In this document: one piece after another, positions 1 to 6,350 of the stretch
How the letters are laid out: each line of letters begins with the position of its first letter
How positions within the stretch are numbered: the first letter of the stretch is position 1
Assembly (NCBI GenBank): GCA_002401455.1
Contig: NVTE01000002.1
Location: 1 to 32,566, forward strand
Direction of reading: 5' to 3'
Origin: Alphaproteobacteria bacterium
GTDB taxonomy: Bacteria > Pseudomonadota > Alphaproteobacteria > Sphingomonadales > Emcibacteraceae
DNA length: 32,566 bases
Notes under the pieces: model-generated
What the model saw: only the letters and a program-made list of their open reading frames with translations
Database searches by the model: none
Told to the model about the DNA's origin: nothing
Made by a program: the position numbers and the translations under genes

Positions 1-546
1 ATTCATGCCCGAGACACCACCGCCGATAACCACGACTTTCGCCGGAGCAACGCCCGGCACGCCGCCGAGCAGAATTCCCCGGCCGCCCGCAGCCTTTTCA
101 AGGGCATGGGCCCCAGCCTGAATGGACATCCGTCCGGCCACTTCACTCATTGGCGCCAGCAGCGGCAGACCACCGGCATTATCAGTCACGGTTTCGTAAG
201 CAATCGCCGTACAGCCTGATGTGATCAAGGCATCGGTTTGGGCCGGATCCGCCGCCAGATGAAGATACGTATAGAGCAGGTGATTTTCAGTCAGCATCTC
301 ACACTCAACCAACTGAGGTTCCTTGACCTTGACAATCATTTCAGCCTGAGCAAAGACCTCTGCGGCGGTGGCGATAATCTCGGCCCCAACCGTGGTATAA
401 TCCTCATCGATAAATCCGATGCCAGCCCCGGCGCCGGTTTCCACAATAACCTTATGGCCGCTACGGACAAATTCTGAGGCACTGGCCGGAGTCAGACCAA
501 CGCGATATTCATGAATTTTAATTTCTTTTGGTACACCAACAATCAT
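1..546 (-). CDS. ald: Alanine dehydrogenase, N-terminal part (cut by window edge)
   Basis: Catalyses reversible NAD-dependent deamination of L-alanine to pyruvate and ammonia in the cytoplasm. The visible 182 residues begin [10 protein letters not shown] and carry the family landmarks: Arg15 in EYRVGLTP, Lys75 in VKVKEP and His96 in YLHLAADP. These fall at the same numbers as the substrate-binding and catalytic residues known from Mycobacterium tuberculosis Ald. The reading frame runs off the left edge just inside the Rossmann nucleotide loop (IGGGVSGMN), so roughly the C-terminal half is missing from the window rather than from the gene. It is divergent from an Lrp/AsnC regulator, the usual partner of ald genes, which suggests amino-acid-responsive control. 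The related enzyme NAD(P) transhydrogenase alpha shares the fold, but the active-site motifs and the start favour Ald. Confidence 0.95.
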   Translation of the reverse strand, partial: MIVGVPKEIKIHEYRVGLTPASASEFVRSGHKVIVETGAGAGIGFIDEDYTTVGAEIIATAAEVFAQAEMIVKVKEPQLVECEMLTENHLLYTYLHLAADPAQTDALITSGCTAIAYETVTDNAGGLPLLAPMSEVAGRMSIQAGAHALEKAAGGRGILLGGVPGVAPAKVVVIGGGVSGMN

Positions 547-595
547 TTCTAAATCCCTATATTTCGACACTGGTTAAGACATAATCTATGGCCAG

Positions 596-601
596 ATTAT
601 A
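596..601 (-). promoter_or_regulatory. Candidate -10 box for ald
   Basis: On the minus strand a perfect TATAAT lies 50 bases upstream of the ald start codon. No good -35 hexamer sits 16-18 bases further upstream; that stretch is T-rich. A good -10 with a missing -35 fits a promoter that needs an activator such as the divergent Lrp-type protein. This is an inference from sequence only. Confidence 0.4.
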
Positions 602-657
602 AGAAAAATCCGACGAAAAATCCTTGCAAAGATCACCGCAAAACTCTTGATTATTCG

Positions 658-667
658 CAATTAATTG
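658..667. promoter_or_regulatory. Palindrome in lrp-ald control region, candidate operator
   Basis: CAATTAATTG is a perfect 10-base palindrome, with partial symmetry continuing outward (CGC on the left, GTG on the right). It lies about 57 bases upstream of the ald -10 box and 15 bases before the ATG of the regulator, a position suited both to activating ald and to autorepressing the regulator. On the minus strand the motif TTGC(G/A) recurs twice more towards ald. Lrp/AsnC proteins bind AT-rich imperfect palindromes, often in phased arrays. Binding here is inferred. Confidence 0.35.
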
Positions 668-682
668 TGTAATTTACTCCTT

Positions 683-1171
683 ATGAGACATAAATTTCGA
701 AATATTAGCTTTGACAAGATTGATCATGCCATTCTGGAAACTCTTCAGAATAAGGGTCGAATCAGTAATAATGACCTTGCCGAACACGTAGGGTTATCGG
801 CATCAGCCTGCCTGCGCCGGGTGAAGTCACTGGAAAACAACGGGGTCATCGATGGCTATGCCGCCCTGGTACCACAGTCCGCCGCCGGTCTGCCGGACAA
901 TGTTTTTGTTCAGATCACGGTAGAGAAACAAACCAAGGAAAAGCTGGCGGAATTTGAAAAAAAAGTTCGGCAATGCCCCCAGATCATGGAATGTTACCTG
1001 ATGAGCGGCGATGCGGACTACCTGCTGCGGGTGGTGGTCGCCGATGCCTCCGACTATGAACGCCTGCATATGGATGTGTTAACCGCCCTGCCCGGGGTCT
1101 CCCAGATCAAGTCCAACTTCTCGTTACGGACAGTCACCAAGAAAAGCGCCATCCCCTTCCGGCCAAGTTAA
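683..1171 (+). CDS. Lrp/AsnC-family transcriptional regulator, likely regulator of ald
   Basis: A feast/famine regulator of 162 residues. The N-terminal helix-turn-helix (about residues 28-50, ISNNDLAEHVGLSASACLRR) is followed by a linker and an effector-binding RAM domain (about 70-145) with the typical MECYLMSGDADYLLRVVV strand. Such proteins form octamers that bind amino acids and alter DNA wrapping. It is divergent from alanine dehydrogenase, so alanine-responsive activation of ald (as described for AldR-type regulators) is the most likely job; this is inferred from position. The frame could open six codons earlier at a TTG at 665, but that codon lies inside the candidate operator palindrome. 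The ATG at 683 gives a normal family length, so I chose it, although neither start has a good ribosome binding site. Confidence 0.9.
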   Translation: MRHKFRNISFDKIDHAILETLQNKGRISNNDLAEHVGLSASACLRRVKSLENNGVIDGYAALVPQSAAGLPDNVFVQITVEKQTKEKLAEFEKKVRQCPQIMECYLMSGDADYLLRVVVADASDYERLHMDVLTALPGVSQIKSNFSLRTVTKKSAIPFRPS

Positions 1172-1175
1172 GGTT

Positions 1176-1211
1176 AAGGTTATATTTACCTTGAAGCCCC
1201 ATCATGGGCTT
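1176..1211 (+). terminator. Two small hairpins after the Lrp-type gene, weak terminator or attenuator
   Basis: AAGGT/ACCTT (1176-1180 with 1188-1192) is followed by AAGCCC/GGGCTT (1194-1199 with 1206-1211, six-base loop). The second hairpin is followed by TTGATAAAATT rather than a run of T, so factor-independent termination would be inefficient. The pair sits between the regulator and the 61-codon ORF and could set how much transcript reaches that ORF. Confidence 0.3.
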
Positions 1212-1234
1212 TGATAAAATTCAAAGGATGAGAA

Positions 1235-1420
1235 ATGCGTGAAACTGCCCTTTCCCCTGACCTGGCCCCTGACCTGAAAAATCATGAGACCGCTGTGACC
1301 CTGAACAGTCACCAGGCGCTCAATGCTGCTATACAAACAGCGCAGGCCAGTGAAGTGGATCAGAAATTCATTGCCGCCGCGCTCAGTATAAAAGAACTCG
1401 CGGCGATCAACGAAAATTGA
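1235..1420 (+). CDS. Small hypothetical protein, 61 residues
   Basis: I do not recognise this protein. The ORF has a good ribosome binding site (AAGGA six bases before ATG), starts 63 bases after the Lrp-type regulator in the same direction and ends nine bases before a perfect long hairpin. These signs of a bounded gene favour real translation. The product has no cysteine, no tryptophan and no membrane segment. The first 22 residues are rich in Pro, Asp and Asn. Residues 25-58 are alanine-rich and probably helical, with the pattern HQALNAAIQTAQASEVDQKF and then IAAALSIKELAAI. A small cytoplasmic helical protein or a partner of a larger protein are both possible. No function is assigned. Confidence 0.5.
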   Translation: MRETALSPDLAPDLKNHETAVTLNSHQALNAAIQTAQASEVDQKFIAAALSIKELAAINEN

Positions 1421-1429
1421 TCTGGCGAC

Positions 1430-1470
1430 CTAGAGCATAATCAGACCTTATAGGTCTGATTATGCTCTAG
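1430..1470. terminator. Perfect 19-bp hairpin between converging genes, includes era stop codon
   Basis: The arms at 1430-1448 and 1452-1470 are exact reverse complements around a three-base loop (TAT). Both ends begin with CTAG, and the right-hand CTAG supplies the TAG stop of era on the minus strand (1467-1469). There is no run of T on either side, so it is not a classic intrinsic terminator. Even so, its position between two converging genes suits a two-way terminator or RNA 3' end stabiliser. It may also be one copy of a dispersed palindromic repeat. Confidence 0.6.
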
Positions 1471-2369
1471 TCGATCCAATCCAGCCCCATATTGTCATAG
1501 CGTTCCTTGTCATCGCCCCAGTTTTTCCGAACCTTGACAAAAATGAACAGATGGACTCGACGGCCGAACATCTCCTCCAGTTCCAGACGGGCCAACTTGC
1601 CAATTTCCTTCAGGCTGCGGCCGCCTTTGCCAATCACGATGGCTTTCTGGGTATCCCGTTCCACATAGATAACCTGCTCAATACGAACACTGCCGTCCTT
1701 CTTTTCCTGCCAGCTTTCCGTCTCAATGGTCGCGGCATAAGGCAGTTCCTCATGCAGGCGCAGGAAGAATTTTTCCCGGGTGACCTCTGCTGCCAGCATC
1801 CGTTCGGTGATATCGGTCATCTGGTCTTCAGGATAAAGCCACGGCCCTTCCGGCAGGGTCTTGGCGATCGTATCCTTTAGGTCTTCCAGGCCATCGCCCC
1901 TCTCCGCTGAAATCAACAGGGTTTCGGTAAATTCACCAAACTCATTGAGTTCCTTCATCAGGCTGAGCAGACTGTCCCGGCGCAGGAGATCAATCTTGTT
2001 CAGGGCCAGAATCGCGGTGCGTTTTCCTTCCCTCAGGCCCTTAATGATCCGGCGGGTATTGTCATCAATACCCCGGACCGCATCGACCAGCACCACAATC
2101 ACATCCGCGTCACTGGCACCGGCCCAGGCGGCCGAGACCATGGCCCGCTCAAGCCGTTTCTTGGGCTCGAAAATACCCGGCGTATCGACAAAAATCATCT
2201 GATTTTCATTATGCAGGGCAATGCCGATAAAGCGGGTCCTGGTGGTCTGTACCTTATGGGTAACAATGGAAATTTTACTGCCAACCAAGGCATTCAACAG
2301 AGTTGATTTTCCGGCATTTGGGGCGCCGAGCAGAGCAACAAATCCACAATGGTTCATTTTTTCAGTCAT
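1467..2369 (-). CDS. era: GTPase Era, 16S rRNA maturation and 30S assembly
   Basis: Era binds the 3' end of 16S rRNA and helps 30S subunit assembly, working with RNase III and other processing enzymes. The 300-residue product is normal in length. The GTPase domain has G1 GAPNAGKS at 15-22, the switch I TTRTR at 42-46, G3 DTPG at 62-65 and G4 NKID at 124-127. The C-terminal KH RNA-binding domain contains VIGKGGRSLKEIGK. It is the last gene of the minus-strand operon, four bases after rnc, a conserved pairing. Many alphaproteobacteria have recO next; here the operon ends instead at a long hairpin facing an unrelated small ORF. Confidence 0.97.
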   Translation of the reverse strand: MTEKMNHCGFVALLGAPNAGKSTLLNALVGSKISIVTHKVQTTRTRFIGIALHNENQMIFVDTPGIFEPKKRLERAMVSAAWAGASDADVIVVLVDAVRGIDDNTRRIIKGLREGKRTAILALNKIDLLRRDSLLSLMKELNEFGEFTETLLISAERGDGLEDLKDTIAKTLPEGPWLYPEDQMTDITERMLAAEVTREKFFLRLHEELPYAATIETESWQEKKDGSVRIEQVIYVERDTQKAIVIGKGGRSLKEIGKLARLELEEMFGRRVHLFIFVKVRKNWGDDKERYDNMGLDWID

Positions 2370-2373
2370 AATA

Positions 2374-3096
2374 TTATCTTCTAACTTGGGTTCTTTTTGA
2401 GGTCAGCCCCTGGCTTTCCAGCCGGGTCAATAATTTAGCGGCGGCATCTTGTTCTGCTTCCCGTTTCGAACGGCCCTTGCCCTCGGCCGGGTCCATGCCC
2501 TTTACCCGGGCCTCGATGGTGAAAAAAGGCTCATGGGCTGGGCCTGTGCGCTCGACAACCACATAATTTGGCGTGGGGATCTGTCGGGCCTGGACCCATT
2601 CCTGAAGCCGGGTTTTCGCGTCCCGCTTACCGATGGTTTCCTGTAGTATATAGCGTTTCCAGAATTTTCGGACCAGCGTTCGCGCCGCATCATACCCGCC
2701 ATCTTGATTCACCGCGCCGATAACCGCTTCGCAGGCATCGGCCAGAATTGTCGGTTTTGTTCGACCGCCATTATCTTCGGTGCTTTTGGCCATATGAATA
2801 AAACCAGACAATTTCATCACGCCAGCAACTTCGGCCAGGGTTTCTTTACGGACCATATTGGTATGGCGACTGGCAAGACCGCCTTCATCGGCATCCGGAT
2901 ATTGTTCAAACAACCATTCGGCGATGACCAGACCTAAAACCCGGTCACCGACAAATTCAAGCCGCTGGTATTGTTTTCCGCCTTCAAGGCTTGGATGGGT
3001 CAGGGCTTCGCGCAATAAGTCTACATCGTTAAAAACAAAACCCAGAACTTTATATAAATCACTATACTGGCCTAAGGAACTCGACATATCCGTCAT
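2374..3096 (-). CDS. rnc: Ribonuclease III
   Basis: Double-strand-specific endoribonuclease that cuts rRNA precursors and structured mRNAs. The product has 240 residues from the chosen ATG at 3096, which lies one base after the lepB stop codon; the longer frame would run back into lepB and add a tail not seen in the family. The catalytic domain carries RLEFVGDRVLG with Glu47 and Asp51, and LADACEAVIGAV with Asp120 and Glu123, the four metal-binding acidic residues in the right spacing. The last 75 residues or so form the double-stranded RNA-binding domain (TRLQEWVQ through KREAEQDAAAKLL). The motif after Glu123 reads AVNQDGG where AVYLDGG or AIFLDGG is usual, a minor variation. It is translated between lepB and era in the usual order. 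Confidence 0.96.
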   Translation of the reverse strand: MTDMSSSLGQYSDLYKVLGFVFNDVDLLREALTHPSLEGGKQYQRLEFVGDRVLGLVIAEWLFEQYPDADEGGLASRHTNMVRKETLAEVAGVMKLSGFIHMAKSTEDNGGRTKPTILADACEAVIGAVNQDGGYDAARTLVRKFWKRYILQETIGKRDAKTRLQEWVQARQIPTPNYVVVERTGPAHEPFFTIEARVKGMDPAEGKGRSKREAEQDAAAKLLTRLESQGLTSKRTQVRR

Positions 3097-3097
3097 C

Positions 3098-3883
3098 TTA
3101 ATTGATACCTGAGAACATGCGGTCACGACGTTGTTCCGGGAACCATTTCCAGAATTCCCACAGCCGGGAATTGTCATCAAAGGACACCCAAATCACTTCT
3201 GCGCGGCCGACGATATTTTCAAAAGGCACATAACCAACCCCTTCGCTTTTTTTCCAGCGGCTGTCTTTCGAATGATCCCGATTGTCACCCATGGCGAAAT
3301 AATGACCTTTCGGCACCAAATAGACCGCCGTATCATCCGCACCGCCACCGGGGTACCAGCCGTCATCCAGCGTTATATAGGTCTTACCGCTGGGCAGAGT
3401 TTCCCGGTATTTCGGGTAGGTTTCCTCGCGGCCATATTCATTGGTAATCTTGAATTCGCCCACATGCTCCCGCTTGACAATTTGTCCGTTCAGGTAAAGA
3501 CGGCTTTTTTTCATTTGGATCGTATCCCCGGGCAGGCCGACAATACGTTTGATATAATAGATATCCGGCTCCCGGGGCAATCTGAACACCACCACGTCAC
3601 CGCGGACCACAGGGCTCTCAAAAACCCGGCCCGAAAAGAAATTCGGGCTGAAAGGAAAGGAATGATGACTGTAGCCATAGGCCATTTTTGACACCAGAAG
3701 ATAATCGCCAACCAGCAGGTTCTCCATCATGGATTTTGACGGAATTTTAAAGGGCTGATAGAAAAAAGTCCTAAAAACAAGGGCAATCAACAGCGCCCAG
3801 ATCATAACACTGATCCAGCTCTCTTCCTTCTGTTTCCCTTTGCTCACATCCTGAGCCATTTGTTCGCTTTTAATTTCAGACAT
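3098..3883 (-). CDS. lepB: Signal peptidase I
   Basis: Inner-membrane serine protease that removes signal peptides from exported proteins. The 261-residue product has a single N-terminal membrane anchor at about 22-40 (WISVMIWALLIALVF). The catalytic Ser51 lies in PSKSMMENLLVGDYLLV and the general-base Lys112 in YYIKRIVGLPGD. The conserved GDNRDHSKDSR box is near the C-terminus. Cytoplasmic residues 1-21 are charged. An 84-base AT-rich gap separates it from acpS upstream, so it may have some transcription of its own, while rnc follows after one base. The lepB-rnc-era order is widely conserved. Confidence 0.97.
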   Translation of the reverse strand: MSEIKSEQMAQDVSKGKQKEESWISVMIWALLIALVFRTFFYQPFKIPSKSMMENLLVGDYLLVSKMAYGYSHHSFPFSPNFFSGRVFESPVVRGDVVVFRLPREPDIYYIKRIVGLPGDTIQMKKSRLYLNGQIVKREHVGEFKITNEYGREETYPKYRETLPSGKTYITLDDGWYPGGGADDTAVYLVPKGHYFAMGDNRDHSKDSRWKKSEGVGYVPFENIVGRAEVIWVSFDDNSRLWEFWKWFPEQRRDRMFSGIN

Positions 3884-3967
3884 ATATTCCGTTCACAATT
3901 CCGTAAATAATAAGATTAAGTCTCATCTTTCATTTCATAAATAAAGTAATTTCTACTGGTTATCAAC

Positions 3968-4372
3968 CTAATGTACAGGATTAGCTGTAATCAGGACGAT
4001 GGCCTGGGCCCAGGGATGGTCATCGGTCAGGGTCAGATTGATCTGCGCGGTGGTCCCCTCCGGTGTAATCTGTTGCAACCGGACCAAGGCCCCACCCGTC
4101 AATATGATATGAGGTCTGCCGTGCTCATCGCGCTCGACCCCCACATCACGCCAGAAGACACCCATGGCAAATCCTGTGCCCAACGCCTTGGCACAGGCCT
4201 CCTTGGCGGCAAACCGCTTGGCATAATTTGAAATACGGGCCGCCTTACCCTCGCAATAGGCCTGCTCAATATCGGTAAAGATTCGGTCAATGAAGCGCTG
4301 GCCATATCTGGTCACCGAATGGTCAATGCGCTCAATATTCACCAGATCATTGCCAAGGCCGATCACCCGCAT
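3968..4372 (-). CDS. acpS: Holo-[acyl-carrier-protein] synthase
   Basis: Transfers 4'-phosphopantetheine from coenzyme A to apo-ACP, which makes ACP active for fatty-acid synthesis. The 134-residue product has the two family signatures: GLGNDLVNIERI with Asp9, and KRFAAKEACAKALGTG with Glu58. These magnesium-binding residues fall at the expected positions. Its ATG overlaps the end of pdxJ by ten bases, so the two are likely translationally coupled. The pdxJ-acpS pairing is common throughout Proteobacteria. Confidence 0.96.
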   Translation of the reverse strand: MRVIGLGNDLVNIERIDHSVTRYGQRFIDRIFTDIEQAYCEGKAARISNYAKRFAAKEACAKALGTGFAMGVFWRDVGVERDEHGRPHIILTGGALVRLQQITPEGTTAQINLTLTDDHPWAQAIVLITANPVH

Positions 4373-5106
4373 GATGCCCGCCCCTGCTCCATAAGGCCTT
4401 TCATCTTCTGAATACTGACTTCAAGACCGATAAAAATCGCTTCCCCGATCAGGAAATGACCAATGTTAAATTCTGTAAATTGAGGGATTTCAGCCATAGG
4501 GATCACCGTGTCATAGGTCAGGCCATGACCCGCATGAACTTCCATGTCCAGACTTTCGCACAGTTCCGCGCCCCGGCGCAATCGGTCCAGTTCCCCCGCT
4601 TGGGCCGCCCCGGTCTTTTCCACATAGCAGCCGGTATGAAGTTCCACCTTATCCGCCCCAATTTCTTTTGACGCCCGGATCTGGGCCTCATCGGGATCAA
4701 TGAACAGACTAACACTGATGCCAGCCTCCCGAAGCCTCTGGACAAAAGAAGAGAGATGATCATATCCCCCGACCACATCCAGACCGCCTTCGGTGGTCAG
4801 TTCCTCCCGCTTTTCCGGCACAATACAGGCGGAGGCTGGTTTGTGGCTGAGGGCAATATTCAGCATTTCTTCGGTCGCCGCCATCTCCAGATTAAGGGGC
4901 ACCGTCAATTCCGCCATCAGGCGATCAATATCCTGGTCAGAGATATGACGGCGATCCTCGCGCAGGTGCGCCGTAATACCATCCGCCCCGGCATCCACCG
5001 CCAAAAGGGCCGCCTTGACCGGGTCCGGATGCAAGCCACCCCGTGCATTGCGAATGGTGGCCACATGATCAATATTAACCCCTAAGCGAATTATGTTATT
5101 TGCCAC
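4363..5106 (-). CDS. pdxJ: Pyridoxine 5'-phosphate synthase
   Basis: Condenses 1-deoxy-D-xylulose 5-phosphate with 3-amino-2-oxopropyl phosphate to form pyridoxine 5'-phosphate, the last ring-forming step of the DXP-dependent vitamin B6 route. The 247-residue barrel begins with the family N-terminus RLGVNIDHVATIRNARGG and carries ITAHLREDRRHI (about 44-55), VELHTGCY and EVHAGHGLTYD, all active-site or phosphate-binding segments. I chose the GTG at 5106 because GGAGG lies nine bases upstream and because family members start at this point. A longer open frame to 5244 would mostly read DUF2062 codons in another frame. The start overlaps the preceding gene by 11 bases. Confidence 0.95.
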   Translation of the reverse strand: MANNIIRLGVNIDHVATIRNARGGLHPDPVKAALLAVDAGADGITAHLREDRRHISDQDIDRLMAELTVPLNLEMAATEEMLNIALSHKPASACIVPEKREELTTEGGLDVVGGYDHLSSFVQRLREAGISVSLFIDPDEAQIRASKEIGADKVELHTGCYVEKTGAAQAGELDRLRRGAELCESLDMEVHAGHGLTYDTVIPMAEIPQFTEFNIGHFLIGEAIFIGLEVSIQKMKGLMEQGRASCG

Positions 5107-5701
5107 TCTCAGTGACCTCCCGTCTTGATTTTGCCGCCTTGGCCCGCTTGGACAAGCGCTTATGTTTATATTCCCGGACCAGTTTTTCCAATACCCAGAA
5201 AAACAGACCCCAGATGATCGACCCCAGGAGCAATCCCCCCACAAACATGGGCAGTAAGGTGGTTTGCAGGAAGGGGCCGAGCGTCGCCATGGGAGAGCTT
5301 AATATCTCCATCAGGTTATATCTGCCCAGAGTATCATTAATCTGACCTAAAAAATTTTCCTTACCCGGCATGGCCAGCAGCCAGCAGCCCACATGATAGG
5401 TCGCGGGCAGAATGAACGGGAAGGTCCAGGGGTTGCCGACAATTGTGCCCATGGCAGAGGTCAGGATATTGGCCCCGATAATCCAGGCCATTAATGCTGC
5501 CAAAAGAAAATGTAGTCCCAAAAACGGGGTAAAAGAAACCGCCGCGCCACAGGCAAACCCCGCCGCGATCGCATAGGGCGTCCCGGGTATCCGGGCCAGC
5601 CGATGCCGCATATAGCTCAGCGCCCGTCCCCAACCGGAAGACGGCCAGAAATATTCGCGGGTTGCGACCAGAACATGTTTCTTTTTACGACGCCTGAACA
5701 G
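5096..5701 (-). CDS. DUF2062 membrane protein, probable CTG start
   Basis: Function unknown. DUF2062 proteins are small membrane proteins often found near envelope or lipid genes. The conserved core is visible (AAGFACGAAVSFTPFLGLHF and GNPWTFPF), with three or four hydrophobic segments and a basic C-terminal tail (KHKRLSKRAKAAKSRR). The first ATG in frame, at 5611, would drop a basic/aromatic stretch that relatives possess. The frame stays open for 29 further codons (FRRRKKKHVLV through YFWPSSGWGRALSY) and contains no ATG, GTG or TTG. At 5701 there is a CTG with AAGGA eight bases upstream. I therefore propose CTG initiation; if wrong, the product starts at 5611 with 171 residues. It lies between pyrE (37-base gap) and pdxJ (11-base overlap). 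Confidence 0.8.
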   Translation of the reverse strand: MFRRRKKKHVLVATREYFWPSSGWGRALSYMRHRLARIPGTPYAIAAGFACGAAVSFTPFLGLHFLLAALMAWIIGANILTSAMGTIVGNPWTFPFILPATYHVGCWLLAMPGKENFLGQINDTLGRYNLMEILSSPMATLGPFLQTTLLPMFVGGLLLGSIIWGLFFWVLEKLVREYKHKRLSKRAKAAKSRREVTESGK

Positions 5702-5738
5702 CTCTACATTCCTTAATTTAGGTCACCACAGATGACCC

Positions 5739-6326
5739 CTATTTCAAACCCCTGCTACCCGGCTTCATGGGCGCAATCGCCGCCAGTTCCGGGGGCAGTT
5801 TGTCCGCCTCATAGGCGGGAATTTCCAACCCGGCCAGCGATACCAGGGGTACACCAACATCAGCACTGCCGTTACTGCGGTCAATCAGACAACTGGCGGC
5901 AACAACTTTTCCCCCATATTCATGGATGACTTTAATACATTCCCGGGACGATAGACCCGTCGTCACAATATCTTCCGCCATTAATATGCGGGCCCCCTTA
6001 GGAATTTCAAAACCCCGACGCAGAGTAAGCTCCCCCTCTACCCTTTCGGTAAAAATGGATTTAACACCCAATTGCCGGCCCATTTCATAGCCCACCACCA
6101 CACCGCCCATAGCGGGCGATACCACGAGGTCTATTTTCACATCCAATGTTGTCATAATTTTGGCAACCAGGCTTTTACATAATTTTGCCGCAACTTTCGG
6201 GTCCATCAACACCCGGGCACATTGAAGGTACTTAGCGGCATGCAACCCAGACGAAAGAATAAAATGCCCTTCCAGTAAAGCATCCGCATCCCTGAAATAT
6301 TGGAGAACTTCTTCACGTTCCATCAT
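5739..6326 (-). CDS. pyrE: Orotate phosphoribosyltransferase
   Basis: Converts orotate and PRPP into orotidine 5'-phosphate in pyrimidine synthesis. The 195-residue product shows the PRPP-binding signature ILMAEDIVTTGLSS with the paired acids Glu118-Asp119, the HFILSSGLH segment near the N-terminus and the flexible catalytic loop region FTERVEGELTLRRGFEI, which is the form seen in many alphaproteobacteria. It starts 24 bases after the rel stop codon, within the same operon. Placing a pyrimidine gene behind the stringent-response gene is a known alphaproteobacterial arrangement. Confidence 0.95.
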   Translation of the reverse strand: MMEREEVLQYFRDADALLEGHFILSSGLHAAKYLQCARVLMDPKVAAKLCKSLVAKIMTTLDVKIDLVVSPAMGGVVVGYEMGRQLGVKSIFTERVEGELTLRRGFEIPKGARILMAEDIVTTGLSSRECIKVIHEYGGKVVAASCLIDRSNGSADVGVPLVSLAGLEIPAYEADKLPPELAAIAPMKPGSRGLK

Positions 6327-6350
6327 GATAGCCTTTATACCTTCTCAAAA

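Noticed and set aside
665-682. TTG start six codons upstream of the Lrp-type regulator
   Set aside because: No ribosome binding site, it would add residues not typical of the family and it lies within a palindrome that looks like an operator.
3097-3180. Longer rnc starting within lepB
   Set aside because: The added 28 residues are an out-of-frame reading of the lepB end; the ATG at 3096 directly after the lepB stop is the natural start.
5107-5244. Longer pdxJ with 46 extra N-terminal codons
   Set aside because: The extension reads another frame of the DUF2062 gene and lacks family similarity; GTG at 5106 has a strong ribosome binding site and matches the family start.
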